DNA of 64,000 bases, taken from Gavia stellata. Its lineage: Eukaryota > Chordata > Aves > Gaviiformes > Gaviidae. The translations under genes were made by a program, and so were the position numbers. The first letter of the stretch is position 1, and each line of letters starts with the position of its first letter. Location of the stretch: assembly GCF_030936135.1 (NCBI RefSeq), contig NC_082594.1, positions 21,619,553 to 21,683,552 of the forward strand, given 5' to 3'. Below are positions 48,089-62,200 of this stretch, one piece after another. The notes beneath the pieces are model-generated. The model was not told the DNA's origin, did no database searches, and was given only the letters and a program-made list of their open reading frames with translations.

Positions 48089-50655
48089 CTGTAAAGGAAT
48101 GCACACTTCAAATATGTGCCTTGAGGGCAAGCACTTGTTTGGTCACTAAATTCTCAAAGGTCAGTGATTTAATTCTGAGAGCTGTTCAATTATTAAAACA
48201 GAGGTTTAAACTGGAATCTTCCTATTTATTCCAATATTAAGCTGAAGTGCTCTGTACTTTGGCTTTTACCACTATTACGTGAAAGGAAATTGTTAAAATG
48301 AGTTAATAAGCCTTTGATTTGCCTGTTCCATTATACAAACACATTACACAAATGTTAGCTTTTGAAAGTTTGGTTCGTTTGTAGGATGGAAGGCATGTCT
48401 CATAACATTATTGTACTGCAAAAACATGTAATAAATTTAGTTTCTGTATCAAGCAATTTACAATGGAATTAGGGACAAAAGACTATAGAAATTTAAAATA
48501 GCAATGCTGTGAATGTGGCATTACAAATATTAGGTGATTATGGAACAGAAGTAACAAGGTTGAATTAAAGTAAATAAATAGAATGGCAAAGAGAGCTTTT
48601 CATATGCAATTAGCAGGCTGCCCATCTAGCCATTCAAACATCAGTCAAAGCTATTGTGCTACTAAATTATATATTATTGGTAACTGAATTTGAAGAAGCC
48701 ATAACTCGATACTTAACTGTGTCTTCTTGAAACTACTGAAACTGCTGCTGTCTAAGGACTAGTGGAAGTAAAGCAACTGAGCGTATCATCAACTCCTTAA
48801 ATGCTGATCGTGAACAGTGAAGGATAAAACCAATAGTAACAGGAGTTAATGTGTTATAAGAAGTGGCCTTAATTCACCCTTGTTCATGCAAATGACCGAA
48901 AACACTGTGTCTGATGGGGTTCCCACACTGCAAAAATATGACATGTGTGGTCTGCATATGAAATAACATCCTCAGCACAGCCGAGCAATTAATAGCTTTC
49001 ACTAAGATCTTCACCACCACCCTGTGGTTGTAAGAAAATACTGCAAGCGTTATGGTGCCCTGGTTTGTACCTGGGACGTTGTATCTACCGTGCTCCAAGG
49101 AAAAAGAAGGACAATGTGCAGCAATTAGGTGCTCTACTTGAATGAACCTCTGTAGCCAAATTAGCCTTGCTGCTGTGCTAATTGAGAAGAAGAAATGAGA
49201 GCGGCGACAAACAATCCTTTTCTCTTTACCCGTTAGGCAGCATCTGAAATTTCCTAAGGTTGCTTAGCCTCGGCCTCCTCTCACACTTCAAAAGTTTGAG
49301 TCATTAAAAAATAGGCCACCCTGCCAGCTTAGTGCTGTGCCCTCAGTGATCTGTCCCGCCATGCAGAAAGCCTGGATTTATTGACGAACCTTCCTGGCTG
49401 CAGGGTGCTGGGAGAGCCGGTGGCTCTGGGGGGACAGCACCGGGGGCAGCGGGGACGTGGCAGCAGCAGGGCCTCCCGGGCCAGCAGGGTCCTTACACTG
49501 ACCCGAAAGAGGCTGTGAATTTTACAGTGACAACAGTCACGGTCTGGCTATCCCGATCCCGAGGTGAGAATGACATAATTCATTAGTTACAGCTACCTTA
49601 ATGGACTCTGCAGTTAGTCCGGTTTGATGCTTTTTTAGCAGAGAACCAAGAAAACTGCTGTAGGAATGGCCTTAAAGATAAACATTACCGTCAGTTGCTT
49701 TCTAGTGTGCCTTGTCTTATCCCAGAATACTGCCTTGGTAATAATCGCACAGTAGCAAAAGTTCATCATTTGCTCTTAAAAAATGTTGCATCTGAGTGGC
49801 AGGCAATGCAGCGGTTTTTAGATTGATTGCTGTGCTAATTACCTTTGTTAGGAGCTGAATATGGTGGTAAGGACCATGAGATGCATGGTTAATGTAAGAA
49901 GATATACCCAACCTTATTAGCAGAGCACTTTCTAGACACTTTTTCAGTCCTTCATGAGTCGGTACCTCCAGAGTCTGGGGTATGCTCATAGGTGGAGGCC
50001 AAGGTTAACTGTGCCTAGCGAATCTGCCTACTGACAGTTCACTTCAGTCTATACATTGGGCCTTCTCCCTTCGTATTTCCTATGATGTGCCAGAAACAAG
50101 GAGGAATTTGGCATGTGCCTGGTTCTGCCAGCAAAGTCCGTCAAGAGCACCTGGAGCTCTTCCTTCCCCCTGAAGCAGTTTCTGCTTTCCAAAAATCACT
50201 GGGAGAAACAGTCGATAAATCCTACATTATCTTGTGTTTGTCTTCTGAGTGAAACTCAGCCCTTGAAGGGAAGTGGTACTCCTTCCTCTGCTAACCTCTG
50301 CCCTCTCAGATTTGCCCTTTGGAACTTTGCTGACTCCAGACCCCAGTGATGCAGACACCTTCCAACCTTCGCTTGTCTGCGGAGAGGTTTGTCTGTCATT
50401 GCTGGTGGCCTGCTCTGAATGCTTAAAACATTAAAATTACTCGGGTAAAACCTTGCCCAGATGTCGTGTGTGTCCCCCACCAAGATGCACAACAGAAATA
50501 CAAGAGGTAACATAAACAGAGGGAGGGTGTGATGGGTGTGGATCACTTGTCTGGTGCAACCTGCTGTAGGTGCCAGCAGAGACATTATCTGGGGATGCCA
50601 TATGGAGTCTATAAAGGGGGTGTGGCTGTGGGTGGGTGTGTAAATATATATGTAT

Positions 50656-50674
50656 ACAAACACACACACACACA
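50656..50674. repeat. Short (CA)n microsatellite
   Basis: An uninterrupted CA run next to alternating TA/TG sequence. It makes ORFs on the other strand appear as repeated MCVCV peptides. Confidence 0.8.
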
Positions 50675-51854
50675 TCTTTTTTTTGAAACCAGAGCCTAAA
50701 TACCTAAGAGTGGCAGTATGCGAGTTCTCAGCCGTAGGTACTCACCTGGACAACCAGAAGTTGACTGCAGTGAACAAAACCTAACACAGATCTAAGGTTA
50801 CAAAAAACCATGTTGTGCTGACAGTTTATACAGTTTTGACATATTCTCACAATTACATGTTCTCTAGCTAGTTAGAATAACTGAATTTTGAAAAATACTC
50901 AGAAACACACTAAATATTTGTGTGCTTTCCTTACAGGCTACATGATGTGCAGTTTTCCATTGCCGACTTTTCCATTTCTGCTTTGGTACAATAACATAAA
51001 AAGGCCCGAATCCTTGTCTCTGTTACCAAGCACAGATCATCATGTAGCCTCTAAAAAAAAACCAAACCAAAAAAACCAAGACAAGCAGTGCTATTTCTGT
51101 ACAAACTAAAAGCTCCACCTGGTAGATCAGCTCTCAAAGAACTTAAAAGCTGATGGTATGGAACGATGTACAGGATTTAATCTGACTGCCCAAGCATGAA
51201 ATAAAATGCACAAATGAACTCACCATCGCCAGATGAATTGCAGGCTCCTTAGAAAGCCTATGGATCACAAGGTCTTACTCCAGTGTTTGCTCAAGGTATG
51301 CTTTTTGGTCATCTGATTTACCTCACTAAGTGTTCAGACTGTGCCTTTCACTTTGATACTGGAGCACTCAGCACACATCCCACTGCAGCAGCAGCACTTG
51401 GGAGGCCTGGGAAACTCTCAGCTTTGAGGTGAACCAAGAAATAGAGATAAGAGCTTGGACACTGGAAGGAGGGGGAAAGAATTGGCAAACTCAACTGTAC
51501 TGCCAGCATCTGAACTCACCAAGACATTTTTGATGAAAAGACTTCAGCAAAGTATGTTATTTTGTTAGCGAAACATAATTTTTGATGCAGCCCTGAGCAG
51601 GAAGGACACACACACGTCTTTCAGATGTGGTCCCCTGCTCTGTCAGAATAATGAAACAAAAAACTTCCCTGAATCACAACAGTAAGTTGAATCCCCAGCA
51701 GTGTTGCCCATTGCTCTAAGGATCAGGCAGGTAAGCCTCTTCACACACATTTACAGAACATGCCTTTTGGGTGAATCCTTTCAAAAGGTTTTGCTTTTGT
51801 TCCATAGAAAATACAATTTAATCCTCCTTACCTAAACTACAGTACTTAAGCCAC

Positions 51855-54800
51855 CATTCTCTGTTAGCAGGACCTTTATTAATACAGAAGCTGCTTTCAC
51901 ATTTACTTCCAAGTGGTACTGTGGGAGCTGTCTGCCAGGACAAGGTAAAGCACAGTGATCGCAGATGCATATGGCTGGGACAGTAACAAGGATGGGTTTT
52001 GCCTGAACAACGAAGACTTCAATCCCAGAACGTGTGCTGGGAAGTACTGTAGCTGTTATTGGAAAACCAAGAGAGGAGGGCGTGACCTTTTTTGCTTTAA
52101 AATAATAAAATAAATATGACAGTTGATACATTTTTGCATCACAGAGGATATTTTGTAAACAATTAAAAAAACCCACAACAATTTTAAAACTGCACAATAA
52201 AGTTTTATAAGACACAGCTGAGGAACTTCAGCTTTGTACATTATTTAATTCAAACATGTACAATAAGAGAAAAATAATGGGAATATAAGTTTGTACTTAT
52301 TTCCAGAAAATAGGTTCATTTGACAAACAACGTTCCAAGAGTAAATAAACCTTGTAATGCATTTACTTCAGAACAAATGCACATCCAGCTACTGCAGTCC
52401 TATGCATTGTACTTCAGCCGTCAACAGCCAATTCATCTGCTCTGTAGCCCGGACACTTCATTTACAACACGTGTAACAGCACACAGATGGTAAGATGCAC
52501 AAAGCAATGTATGTAAGATAAAATGTTACAAAACACTTGCCAAAATAAAATATATATGCAAGTCATCCCTAGTATTTACAACAAATAGTTTTAAATTAGA
52601 GATCGTTCAGAAGGCATCTCCTACATACAAATGCCACACATACAGAAAAAAGCAGAAAGGCAGTCAAAGAAAGGTACTGTGTTAGTTATGGCTAAGGACC
52701 TTTGGCTCCAAAACTCTGTTATAATTATTTTCAAAAGACAACTAAAATGTGGAACATTTGAGTAGGCTGTCTTTGAACTCCGTTATTACATTGACCACTA
52801 AAACTCAATGTGAATTTAGCATGGCAAGAGCCACTTGTAAAACAATCGTATTATTTTATACATCAGATGCTCTAAGTTGGATGCAATTATGGTTTGGCAT
52901 GTTCCTAACTCAGCGGAAACACATTTGAGGACAATTATATTTTACTGCATCTCATGCATAAAGTCTGAGGTTATCTGCTCAGGCCTTTGGGAAGGCTCTG
53001 GCTGTGCTTTATCTAAATGAGGCACAAATGTGCTTAGTAGTTGCCCTAGAACTGTTTATAGTAACTTACAGCATGCTAACAGCAAGAGGAAAAGAGCAGA
53101 TGTTGCCGTCACACCTTTCTGATCATATATAAGTTTTGTCTTCAGAACGAGGATCAGGGCAAGAGCTGCTAGAATACAAACTTTTATATTTTAGTTGGAA
53201 CCCTTTTTCCCACAGACTCCAAAGTCAGGCTGAACCCCAAGTAAATATTTCTCTTAATTGTTGGATAATGTAATCGTGTGTTTTCATTTAACTATAATTT
53301 GTTTAAAAGATTATGGTGTAGTCTAAATTTGGCCTGTCTTGTTATATTTTATCTTAATCTGTTGCAAGGTCAGGTTGCAAAGAAAAACACAGAGAATATT
53401 ATAAAACAACCATGTCTATATATCGGGTACTATATGTAAAACCGTCCTGAGTAATCTGCACCATGAAACATTTGCTTTTTATCTCTCTGAAATTCACTTC
53501 TTGAGAAAAAAACTGCTGCATCCAAAACAATATGCAAACATTTCTGTCCATTTTTAGGGCTAAGGCACCAGCACTACTACATGGGAAGAACCTTCATGGG
53601 CACCGACATGTCAGAAGATACATTCCGAAACCTCCTTTTTTTTCCAGCACTCCACAGAACTGAGCCCTGGAAGGAAGTAGGTTTTAGCAAAGACACATAT
53701 GTAAGTAGGTGCGGATCTCATCATGACTTCAGGTCCAGCTGGGAAAGTTTCTGGGTAAGCACTGCAATCCAACTTCAGACATTTTTTTTGCATCCAGAAC
53801 AAGTCTTTCAAAATGTGATTATGAAAAACATCATCTCCACTTCCACAGTAGGTGCATCACTTTGGTTTGCAGGCCTCAACGTGGCAAGTACCCACAAAAA
53901 TGGGTATGTAAGAAACACAAAAGGGTTACTCATTTAAGGGGACGAGCATGCATCCATGCCTGCATTTGGAATTCTGCTCCTTGTGTTTAAATTGAGCATT
54001 TAGAATTATCTTTTTAAAAAAACTGAACCGAAATGGCTTGTTTTAAACATCAAAAGAAAAATACAACCCAGACAGCTTTTTTCACTAACATTCCCGTTCA
54101 TTTTCTTTAAGCTGGATCATTGAAAATGTCAGTGCATGTTTCCAGTTCTTAACTGCTTCAGGTCATCTTCCATCGCTATGCGACAGCACAAGCAATGAAG
54201 TTCACTATGCAGTGAACAATTCAACTGAGCATCACCAGACTTTGCATTATTGCTGAGCTATATACACAAGGCATTTGAAATGTACAGTTGTCAAAAGATG
54301 TCATTTAAAATCAAAACCACAAGCCTGGGCTTTGCAGAAGTTGCCACAAACTTATCAAAGCACAAAACCTAGCGACTAGTGGGGCTTCACAACACTGAGG
54401 ATGAATAAAAATATAGAGGTAACAATAATAGTAGGAACAAATACATGTTTAAAATAAGGCTTTTTTACAGTGTTGTTAAGCTGCCTGGCCTCTAGCCCCT
54501 TGTTTGTTCTTCATATTTTACAGATTCATGACAAAGCTGATTGTGTCCATTGTCAAAGAATACCCTTGGATCTATCCTTATCATCAGATAATGCCCTAAT
54601 CAGCAGCATAGGATAAAATATTGTAAAGTCATTCATAGCAAATCAGTTCTGAAACATATGGAGTCTTTCTTTCCTTCCATATTACCAACAGTCTTGTCAT
54701 CCTTAAAGAGAGCTATCAAGCAGAAATGATCAGTGCTGCAAGTATCAAGATCCTGTTTCTTTCTGGTGGCTTTTTAAAAGTTATTCCCCCAAATCAACTT

Positions 54801-56050
54801 CACGTCGTAGGCAAATCGTAGCAATGCAAATCATGTATTGCATATGCTGGCCAGAGCTGACCTTAACTGAGTCAGGTTCTTCTCCTTCCAATACAGACTG
54901 ACGACTCTGAGACAAAAATCCATCTCCGGTCCACACAATTTCTGTCCCTTCCAGTAAGGATTTCTCGTTGTGAAGAAATAATTGGTCAAAACCCATTGTC
55001 AACTGACTGTGTTTAAGAAGCATGGATCCAGACTGCTTCAATATATTTACATTACCATTCATCCATTTTCTAAGTCAAGCTGTATGAATACGAAGTGTGA
55101 CAACTATGTAACACAGCCAGCAGTCAGCATGTACTGTCTCAACTCTGACTCTGTACATTCACATTATCTCCATTAGAAAATAAAAAAATACTTTTTACAC
55201 AGAGAAATAGGCATATTGGAAATATAAAGAAGCATCTCCGAGGCGAAGAAGCGTGCAAAAAGTGATATACAAGCTCTGTACTGAAGAGCATACATGCATG
55301 CAGTATATTGCTGTAACTGAAAGTAATCAATCTGAGACGCCCTGGGCTCCTCTTGTTTCTTGTGTGCAATAAATGCACATATCTTTATAATCCATTTCAC
55401 ACTTTGTTAATGTTTCTATATGACAGAATAAAATTTCTCTGTTCCAATCTGGAATACGATAAGGCCTCGCGGGATGTTCTCCTGCCATTTGGCAATTTAG
55501 TAGAAAAAGACAGGAAGGATTAGGATCCACTAAATTCTGCAACAGCTGGTTAATCACATGGGATGTCTTCACCTGATTTTAATGGGTGGTCTCTGCTTGG
55601 TGCTCCAAAACAAAGGAGAAAACTCTCCTAAGATTCCTTGCTGATACACCTCTAAGGAAAAATTCCTCCCTATCCTAAATTTGGCCATCAATATAAGGTT
55701 AAGAAAAATGAAATGCTACAATGACCTGCATGATTCCATCACTACTTCAACTTAACTAAGAAACAGAGATCAAATACTGCTGCTTCAGAGTAACAACAAG
55801 TTGTCTTTGTCAGAAAGGAGACTGCTCTTCATCAGCAATGCTGACACTTGGCAACATTGACTTCAGAGCAGTCTTGAGGATCTTCATTCTTCTTCTAGAC
55901 AAAGGTGGTATTTCTGGCTCAAGGGAACCCAAGGTTTTCCCTCCAAAACTGGAGATTCACTGAGCTCAAATAAGCTTAACTGTGCCTCCAAGGTCCTTCT
56001 CAGGACTAAGTCTCCCTCCGTGCTGATGTCCTTCCCAGGTCCTTGGCCTT
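51855..56050 (-). other. SPATA13: Probable SPATA13 3' untranslated region
   Basis: The 4.2 kb after the SPATA13 stop contain no recognised exon or repeat. The first clear minus-strand AATAAA downstream is at 51875-51880. An earlier ATTAAA variant near 52242 could also serve. A UTR of this size fits the long 3' UTRs I recall for this gene. The true end is inferred. Confidence 0.5.
51875..51880 (-). terminator. Candidate SPATA13 poly(A) signal AATAAA
   Basis: A canonical hexamer on the minus strand, 4.2 kb after the SPATA13 stop. Cleavage would be expected around 51850-51860. It was chosen because no other canonical hexamer was seen on this strand between it and the stop. Confidence 0.4.
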
Positions 56051-56232
56051 TCACTTTTTAAAGGGGGTGAGTTTGTTGAAGGTATGCCAGAAGAGGGACG
56101 GCTTCCGCTTGGGTTCTGCCAGGGCAAAAACCTGCTGCTGTGGAATGCTGGTAGGCACGGTGATGTGGCGCTGATGAATAGGATGCAGGCTTTGGTGTGG
56201 AGGAGGCACAGGACACCCGTTATAGCTTACAC
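56051..56232 (-). CDS. SPATA13: SPATA13 terminal coding exon
   Basis: Encodes [59 protein letters not shown] and a TGA stop. In ASEF proteins the C-terminal tail contributes to autoinhibitory contacts, as I recall. The acceptor is CTTTTGCAG. Confidence 0.94.
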
Positions 56233-59200
56233 CTGCAAAAGGAACAGTTTAAGAAAGCGTACGAGTCAGCTAGCAGAGCAACCAATACTGGGAAAATTTA
56301 AGCACAGGACCATGGAACTAATTCAGTGGTCAATAAAGCCAGTATGTATTTTGCCATGATCTTGAATGGAAGCACTACTAAAGGTTACCTTTTCTGATGT
56401 TAGACTTTCTAATTGCTGCATTGATTTGGCTTAAGAAGAGAGTAATACCAGTAAAAATAACATTACAGAATTACCAAAAATAAGCAGCAGTTTCACATAG
56501 CTTGGCTATATTGTTTGCACAAGTAAATTCTGGTATTTCAAAGGAATGACTTAACACAGTAGATACTTGTATTTTTTTCAACTCTCAAAATAAGGCTGGG
56601 TAAAATATTGCTACCACCAAGTGTTATTCCTTCGATTTGGAAAATATTTTTCCAGGCTGATCTTCTCAGACTTTGACCTTTGTGCATTCTGAATAGAATC
56701 TCCTGATGACAATTTTCAGCCACTCCCCTGAAAATCTGGACAGGTTTTATAGGTATCTAGTGATTGATAAAGAGAAAATGCTTTAGTAATATTAATCCCA
56801 GGGAGCAGAGGACTACCTAACATCAACTCCTTCACTCCTAAATTCAGACTTAATCTGGTCCCACTTGCTCAATTTATTCTCTCAACACACTAGAGATTTA
56901 CCCAAATTTGACTTTAAGATGGAAAAGGACAAAATCACAACACATTTTCTGAGAGAGAAAAGGAATAAAAAGCTGTTTCCAGAGAAACATGTTTCTAGTC
57001 CATCCTTCCTTCTAGTCTAGGACAGAAGGAAGCCATTTTGAGTGTGTTATCATAAATACAGCAACACGTGGCTTGCAAAAAGAACTTAGCATACTTTAAA
57101 CAAAGCACAGAATTGCTTAAGAAGAACAAGCTGTTTCAGCAAAAGCAAAGGAAGGAATCAGTAACCCTCATTTGTAATTTAATCTCTTCATGCACTTTCT
57201 TACATCCTTAAATAAAGCACTTGCGTTACCTCTTGAGTTTCTTCTCTAATAAAGAGAATACTGACTTGTCTGTCTGAAGGAGACAAGGGAGCTGATTTAG
57301 TAGACAGTTTGCAAAGGCATTGGAATTTGATATTAAAATACAGGTTAATGGAAATTATTTGAACTCCATGTAAACCATTAAAATTTTTTTAAAAGATTGA
57401 AGAACTCAACCATAGCCAGATTGTGCTGTTTCCTAACATAAAGAACACTGGAACATAGTAAGAATGTAAAGCAATTCTGAACACCCACCTTTAATTTTTC
57501 CATGCCTTGACTTACGAGCATTCTGCATGGCTTGTTTCTTCTGGTTTTCTGAAATCTCCATTCCTATGTCAAAGTGTAAATTAGGGCACTGGTATAAAAA
57601 TACTGTATCTAATAATTGATTACATTCAATTAAAACAAATAAGTACACTATATTTTAAAAAATTTTTAGTAAATCTTAATAGTAATATACCTGAAGTTTT
57701 TAGAAGTATGTTTTACTTTTGTCGTATAAATTTAAAGATAGTTTTTCACTGGGATAACAATAGGAACATTAATTTGCCTGTAGATTACTGGGAAAAGCTG
57801 CTTTCCAGTTCCTGCAAATGGCAATCACTGGGGAGTTAACCACACAAAAAATTCTTTTTATAGATAAGTCCAGACAACAAGAGATTAAAAAGAAGTCTAA
57901 ATTAACACTTCTGAAAGCTACAAGCCACTAAGTAATAGATCACAAATGAAGAATCTGTTTCTTTTTTCACTCACTCTGAGCTAACTTGAAGTCACTGGTA
58001 TTGCAGTAGTACAAATTTGGGTATCTTTCCCTCCACTCGAAGGAGACAGTATCACATAATCTGCCAGACACCGAAGCAGGCTGTGATGTGGTTGTGGCTG
58101 CATCAGGCTGGTGCTGGATCCCTCACTCCGGTTTCTCATGTACTTGTTTGCATACTTGCATGACTTCCATGATGCTACACTATGTGGTCAACCCTATGCT
58201 ATTTACTATCATGTGATAGGTGTATGACTGATCTGTGCTGAGTACAGAGATGCCAGACATCTGCCATGAAAAGGTGACACCAGTGACTGGTGTCGTCTGG
58301 AGTCCACGTACAGGCAGTCCATTTTCCTCTCCCTGTGTACAAGACCGTTGAGATACATGGGTATGTTACGTTTGCACAAGGAGACAACAGGGTGCACATG
58401 CTGTCACTCATTTCACTCATACACACATAAAGAGCACAGAAGTTGTGATTCAAAGTCAGAATGAAGTGTCTGGTTTGGTTCCATTTTGCATCTTCCTGCA
58501 TTTCTCTATACTTTTAAAATTCCCTTTCCTTTTTTAGCCCGAACTGACGAAGAAGTTATTACAAATCAACCTATTAACTTACAATACAACAGCAGTTAGC
58601 CATAATTTTGGGGTAGCACAAGTTTATTTTATTCTGCATGTTTTTTTTCCTTTATAGAAACAAGGAAACAGATAAAAAAATGAAAGCAATTTCATCAACA
58701 GAGATCAGACCACTTTCTTAGGGTTACTATTAGTGGTTTGGAGAAGGATTTTCTGGCTGTGGCCTTTTCTTCCCATATATTCATAAAAGCTAAGAAAAGC
58801 TATATATGGTTTGGGAGACAGTGACTCGCACCAAAGTGTCTTTGAAAATAGAAGTAAAATGCCATTTGCAGTTCTGAATTGGAAGAGTATGTATTTGTTC
58901 TCTGAGTGGTTAGATTAGAGGCTTTGTGTGAAGTCCAGCAAGATAGCTTACAAAATCAACAAGATATAAATTTAAACCTGAGGTTGAGAATACTGGTGCC
59001 TTTCCACTGGTTTTGGCTAAAGGAAATGTTCAATTATGCCAAAAAAATGAAATTTTAGAAAAGAAGCAGTCTTCTGGGTAATGGAGAAAACATCCAAGCC
59101 ACTGTGACTCGCAAGACCAGACTGACATTAGCTATTACAACTCAGCTATCTTTCCTCTGGTTCATGATACCTGTGCCAAAGCGGGGACATCGGAATAATG

Positions 59201-62200
59201 AGTTGAGACATTTGAAAAGCAAGTTGCCAGAAGGCTGGATGTTTGTGGAATTATTGCTGGAGGTGACTTAGAAATTAAATCTATATTCGCATTTTTAGGA
59301 AAGGTACAACATTGAAGAAATTTTCAGGGTGGAGTGTGGCAGTCACGCAAGAGTTCCATCCTACAAAAGTTGCCTAGGCAGCCTTAGGTGTTGGCAAAAC
59401 CAGGGGAGCTTGGTGTGCTGACTCTAAGAGAAACTTTACGGAGGGTGGAGCAGAGTGGAGACACCGCAGCCAGGCTCTCTGATAAGACGGGAACTGGAAG
59501 GTAGTATGGAACAATGAGATGGAGACTCACCTTGATAACTAGGATGCGTACCTGGTCAAAGACAGTGCTATTGTACAAGGATACAATAACCTATTTAGTG
59601 TGTGTAATGGTGTGTAGTCGAGTACCTGGGAATGGGCCCACAGCCTGTCACCTTTTGACAAAATACTCATTATCATCTCATTACAATACTAAAAAATACA
59701 CCTCCATCTCAAAGCTACCCACCTCCAAGGTGCGACCACCCCTCACTGAGCCTGCACTCTGAATTTTTCTTATTCTATACCTTCAAAAGCAAAGCAAGAA
59801 ACTTTTACATCAATTACAACAAAGAAATATATGATTAGAGTCACTCCAACTCCACCTGTAAAGTAAAAATAGTATAAAAAGGCTTAAGAGAGGAGGGGTG
59901 TAAGGGAAGATACCATCACAGACCTGCTCTGACACCTGGGATCAGTCGATGGGCTGAACCTCTCTTCCCCCCCCAACAGGGACACCTTTGGGTAACATTC
60001 AGACACTTGGCTATACCAAGTGTGTCTCCCGGGAGATTTAGCAACCTCTATAGGGTTGTTTTGTGATTTAATGTGCTTGTAGCTGGCTATATTTCTCATA
60101 TTAACACTTGGCTATACCAAGTGGTTCCCCAGGAGATTTAGGAACCTCTATAGAGTTGTTTTGTGATCCAGCACGCTTGTAGCCAGGCTATATTATTCAT
60201 ATTCTTGCTATTTGCACCATCTTTGTGGGCAGTAGTTCTATCACCAGCAATCCAAAACAACTTGTGCACCTGTTGCTTTAATAAACTACGCTATTCATTA
60301 ATCTAGCCATAAGAGTTCTCATTGAACACGACCAAATTCCTTAAGGGTAGCCATGATAGTTCATGCAACGCAGCTGGATTGAGAGTGTATGGAGTTACAA
60401 GTGCATCTGTAATCATTAGGATTCTATATATACACATATATATACAAATATGCGTGTATATGTATATATATTGAACATGATCGGACTTGTAATACAGGAA
60501 ATTGGGCTTCACTCAGAATCTAAGCCCAGCCACCCCCAGCCCCTCTGATATCTGAGGACAAGCTGGAACGCAAGGGGGTTTATTTTCTGCCAAATTGCTC
60601 AGTCCTTTAATACAAGTTACATGGGCAGAAGAGACTGCATATGCCTATGTGCCATTATAAAAAACAGTTTCTTGTTATACTGAATTTTCTTCACTATATT
60701 GCACAGTGCCTGAAGACCAGCAAGCATGATGGACTCTCTCTTGCAATCCTTGCGCTCAGCACCATGGGACCACTTGTGACCCAGCCCTAAATACAGGTTA
60801 GTGCTATTACAACAAATCTCACTGTTATCACTGCTGCTGCCACCACTGTTGAATGGTTACCCTTTTGAATATCATATGTTGATTTTCATTAGGTCCCACT
60901 AGAATAAATAATGACATTTAGGGCTGTAGCTGCTATACCCTTGCAGTTTTCTCATGCTTGGGGATTTCTGCAGCAGTGTAACCTAGAAGGAATGGTAATA
61001 CCCCACTGCCTGCACAAGACAGACCTGCTGCTGCCCAGGGCAAGTGTGAGCCTCAGAAGCATCCTGACATGCAACATTTAGCCCATTCAACATACTCTCC
61101 CGGTGCTCCATAAAGCAACCACTGCAGGAGGAAGTGTAGATATAGATTTGAAGAGCTCAAGAATGCTCCTCAGAAAGGATGGGAATGGAAAATGTTCACA
61201 TTTTATCTTCTTTTGCTCAGTCCTGCTCACAAAAGTGCAGGAGCTGTGGTTTATTCCGTATCGTCCTTCCATATGACTGTACTACTGTTCTCATCATATG
61301 CTGGTGTGGAGGCTTTCTGTAACTTTGTTGTTAAGAGGGATTGTTTGGACACTCATCATCAGATCCTCTGCATTGCTTTATTACCTTCTGATCACCTTCA
61401 CCCTTTTGCAATATCCACTTTATTTCAGAGTTCTGTTTAGGTGAATTAGGAAAGGCAGCCTCCACCCATGACCTTGAGCACAAGGTGACTGAACAGTTCT
61501 ACACAGAGCAGCTCACAAAAGCCAACAGTGTTGTGCCCAACAGGATCGTAATGTCACATGGTGACATTCAGCACAGGAGAAGAGTTGGTTTTGAAAAGTT
61601 TGGGAAGTTTGAGGAAAAGTTTAGCTGTGGCTGCTTCATTGTTTACTCTAGACGACTGGGGTTAATCGCAACAGTTTGTGCAATGGGGAATTGTTAAAAC
61701 TGGTTTTAGAGTATGAACTGGTAAACTTGAAAGTATGATCTTCAGCTTATGGACTATCTACAATAGATGTGGAGGAGGCCTTATTTTTGTTTTATATTTA
61801 CAACAGTAAGGAGGTCTTATATTTACAACAGTATCAAACAAGAGAAAGCCACTAAGATCAAAAGGTTTACATTTGTAACCTTAGGGTTATTCTTGTCTTG
61901 CTGTTCTTCTGACCAGGTGTTTTAATTGAACATGGAATATGAGATCTGGCATCTTGTTTAAATTTTAATAATTTCTGAGTTATATCGTCCGCTTCACTGC
62001 AATTCCAATTTTTACCTGCTATCATTGAAAGTCTAAGCCTGAAGAGTGTTATAAAAAGAAGTTCTCACGCAGTCAACACACATAGATGCACTAATATTTT
62101 CATTACTTCTTTAGGAATATTAAAAAGAGTTTTATTTTTCTTAGTAGTGTTTCTGTCTTCTTTGTGTGTGTTCTGACAATGAAATTTTGCTGGAGCTTTT

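Larger units (their letters stand above)
45464..51854. other. C1QTNF9 upstream / intergenic region to the SPATA13 3' end
   Basis: About 6.4 kb, mostly AT-rich and with few recognisable repeats. It contains the candidate noncoding exon at 48030-48088, a poly-C tract at 46070-46099, a small GC-rich patch near 49400-49500 and a CA microsatellite near 50656-50674. Blocks around 47100-47400 and 48590-48710, with many TAAT-type motifs, look like possible conserved noncoding elements, but this is only an impression. Open frames here have no recognised domains. Confidence 0.6.

Noticed and set aside
50256-50675. 139-codon minus-strand frame starting MCVCVFVYIY
   Set aside because: Its start is translated from a CA/TA microsatellite; the rest is unrecognised.
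51832-52215. 127-codon minus-strand frame near the SPATA13 3' end
   Set aside because: No domain recognised; it lies in or just beyond the probable 3' UTR and is best explained as chance.
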